A DNA stretch of 64,000 nt from Aphidius gifuensis (lineage: Eukaryota; Arthropoda; Insecta; Hymenoptera; Braconidae): contig NC_057790.1 in NCBI RefSeq assembly GCF_014905175.1, forward strand, positions 26,066,469 to 26,130,468, given 5' to 3'. The notes beneath the pieces are model-generated. The model was not told where the DNA came from and did no database searches. It was given only the letters and a program-made list of their open reading frames with translations. Shown here in pieces: positions 63,779 through 64,000 of this stretch (the stretch's first letter is position 1; the number at the start of each line of letters is the position of its first letter). The position numbers and the translations under genes are program-made.

Positions 63779-64000
63779 CCTATCAAATGACTTTAATTGC
63801 GACGTGATTAGACAAATTGCAATCGTATAAATACCGATAGTATTTTCATGATAACATCAGTACAAAATCATTTCTTTTCGCAGAACAAAGATCAAATTCG
63901 TAAGTATATATTATATACTATAATATATAATAAATAATAATAATTTTTTTTTTTTTAAGAGCACTTGTTTTATTTATTTTGAATAAAAGAGTTTTTTAAT
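63779..64000 (+). promoter_or_regulatory. Second copy of the knottin promoter and first exon (gene runs off the window)
   Basis: 63779-63970 matches 62150-62330 closely: the same ATGACTTTAATTGC, TATAAAT (63826-63832), first exon and donor (after 63899), and the same intron start. The E-box is changed (GACGTG). The coding exon would lie beyond 64000. Confidence 0.8.

Noticed and set aside
1..64000. tRNA, rRNA and known small RNA genes
   Set aside because: Looked for cloverleaf A/B-box patterns and conserved rRNA words while reading and found none convincing.

Overview
The window is very AT-rich eukaryotic nuclear DNA with spliceosomal introns (GT..AG), long homopolymer runs and compact multi-exon genes. 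The proteins are insect-like: a dpr-interacting-type Ig adhesion gene, RBM25, F-box/LRR proteins and a secreted knottin. The extreme AT content together with tandem families of secreted proteins fits a parasitoid wasp, perhaps an AT-rich braconid. That placement is inference; nothing here proves it.

Layout. (1) 1-3.9 kb: the last two coding exons of a plus-strand GPI-anchored Ig-domain gene. (2) 3.9-20.9 kb: a gene-poor, low-complexity stretch with a few GC-balanced islands. One of these, at 10.3 kb, holds a short coding-looking ORF. (3) 20.9-26.6 kb: the complete minus-strand gene for RBM25 (8 coding exons, 919 aa), whose longest intron carries two well-formed cassette exons that would introduce stops. 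(4) 26.6-28.4 kb: intergenic, with two inverted-repeat elements. (5) 28.4-58.5 kb: five tandem plus-strand genes, called A to E here, for secreted proteins built from one to three copies of a module of about 300 aa. The module resembles a diverged LDL-receptor-type YWTD beta-propeller, without LDL-A repeats, EGF repeats or a membrane anchor. Exon phases are identical in every module, modules are separated by tiny Thr/Ser-rich phase 1-1 exons, and two unrelated promoter/leader types are used (A, B, D versus C, E). (6) An F-box/LRR gene (34.2-36.0 kb) lies between A and B. A relative with a broken 3' end (60.0-61.7 kb) lies beyond E. (7) 37.7-39.05 kb: a non-autonomous Helitron-like element with seven units of about 151 bp and a GC hairpin, inserted in one copy of a duplicated spacer. 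(8) 62.2-64 kb: a small cystine-knot peptide gene, followed by a second copy of its promoter and first exon at the window edge.

The most notable content is the A-E array: secreted, modular, expanding by module and gene duplication and eroding at 3' ends, beside a duplicated secreted knottin. In a parasitoid this would suggest venom or other host-interaction proteins, but the sequence itself shows only secretion and rapid family turnover. All exon coordinates below were worked out by hand from splice consensus, reading frame and comparison between paralogues, and the exon sums of every assembled gene keep frame.
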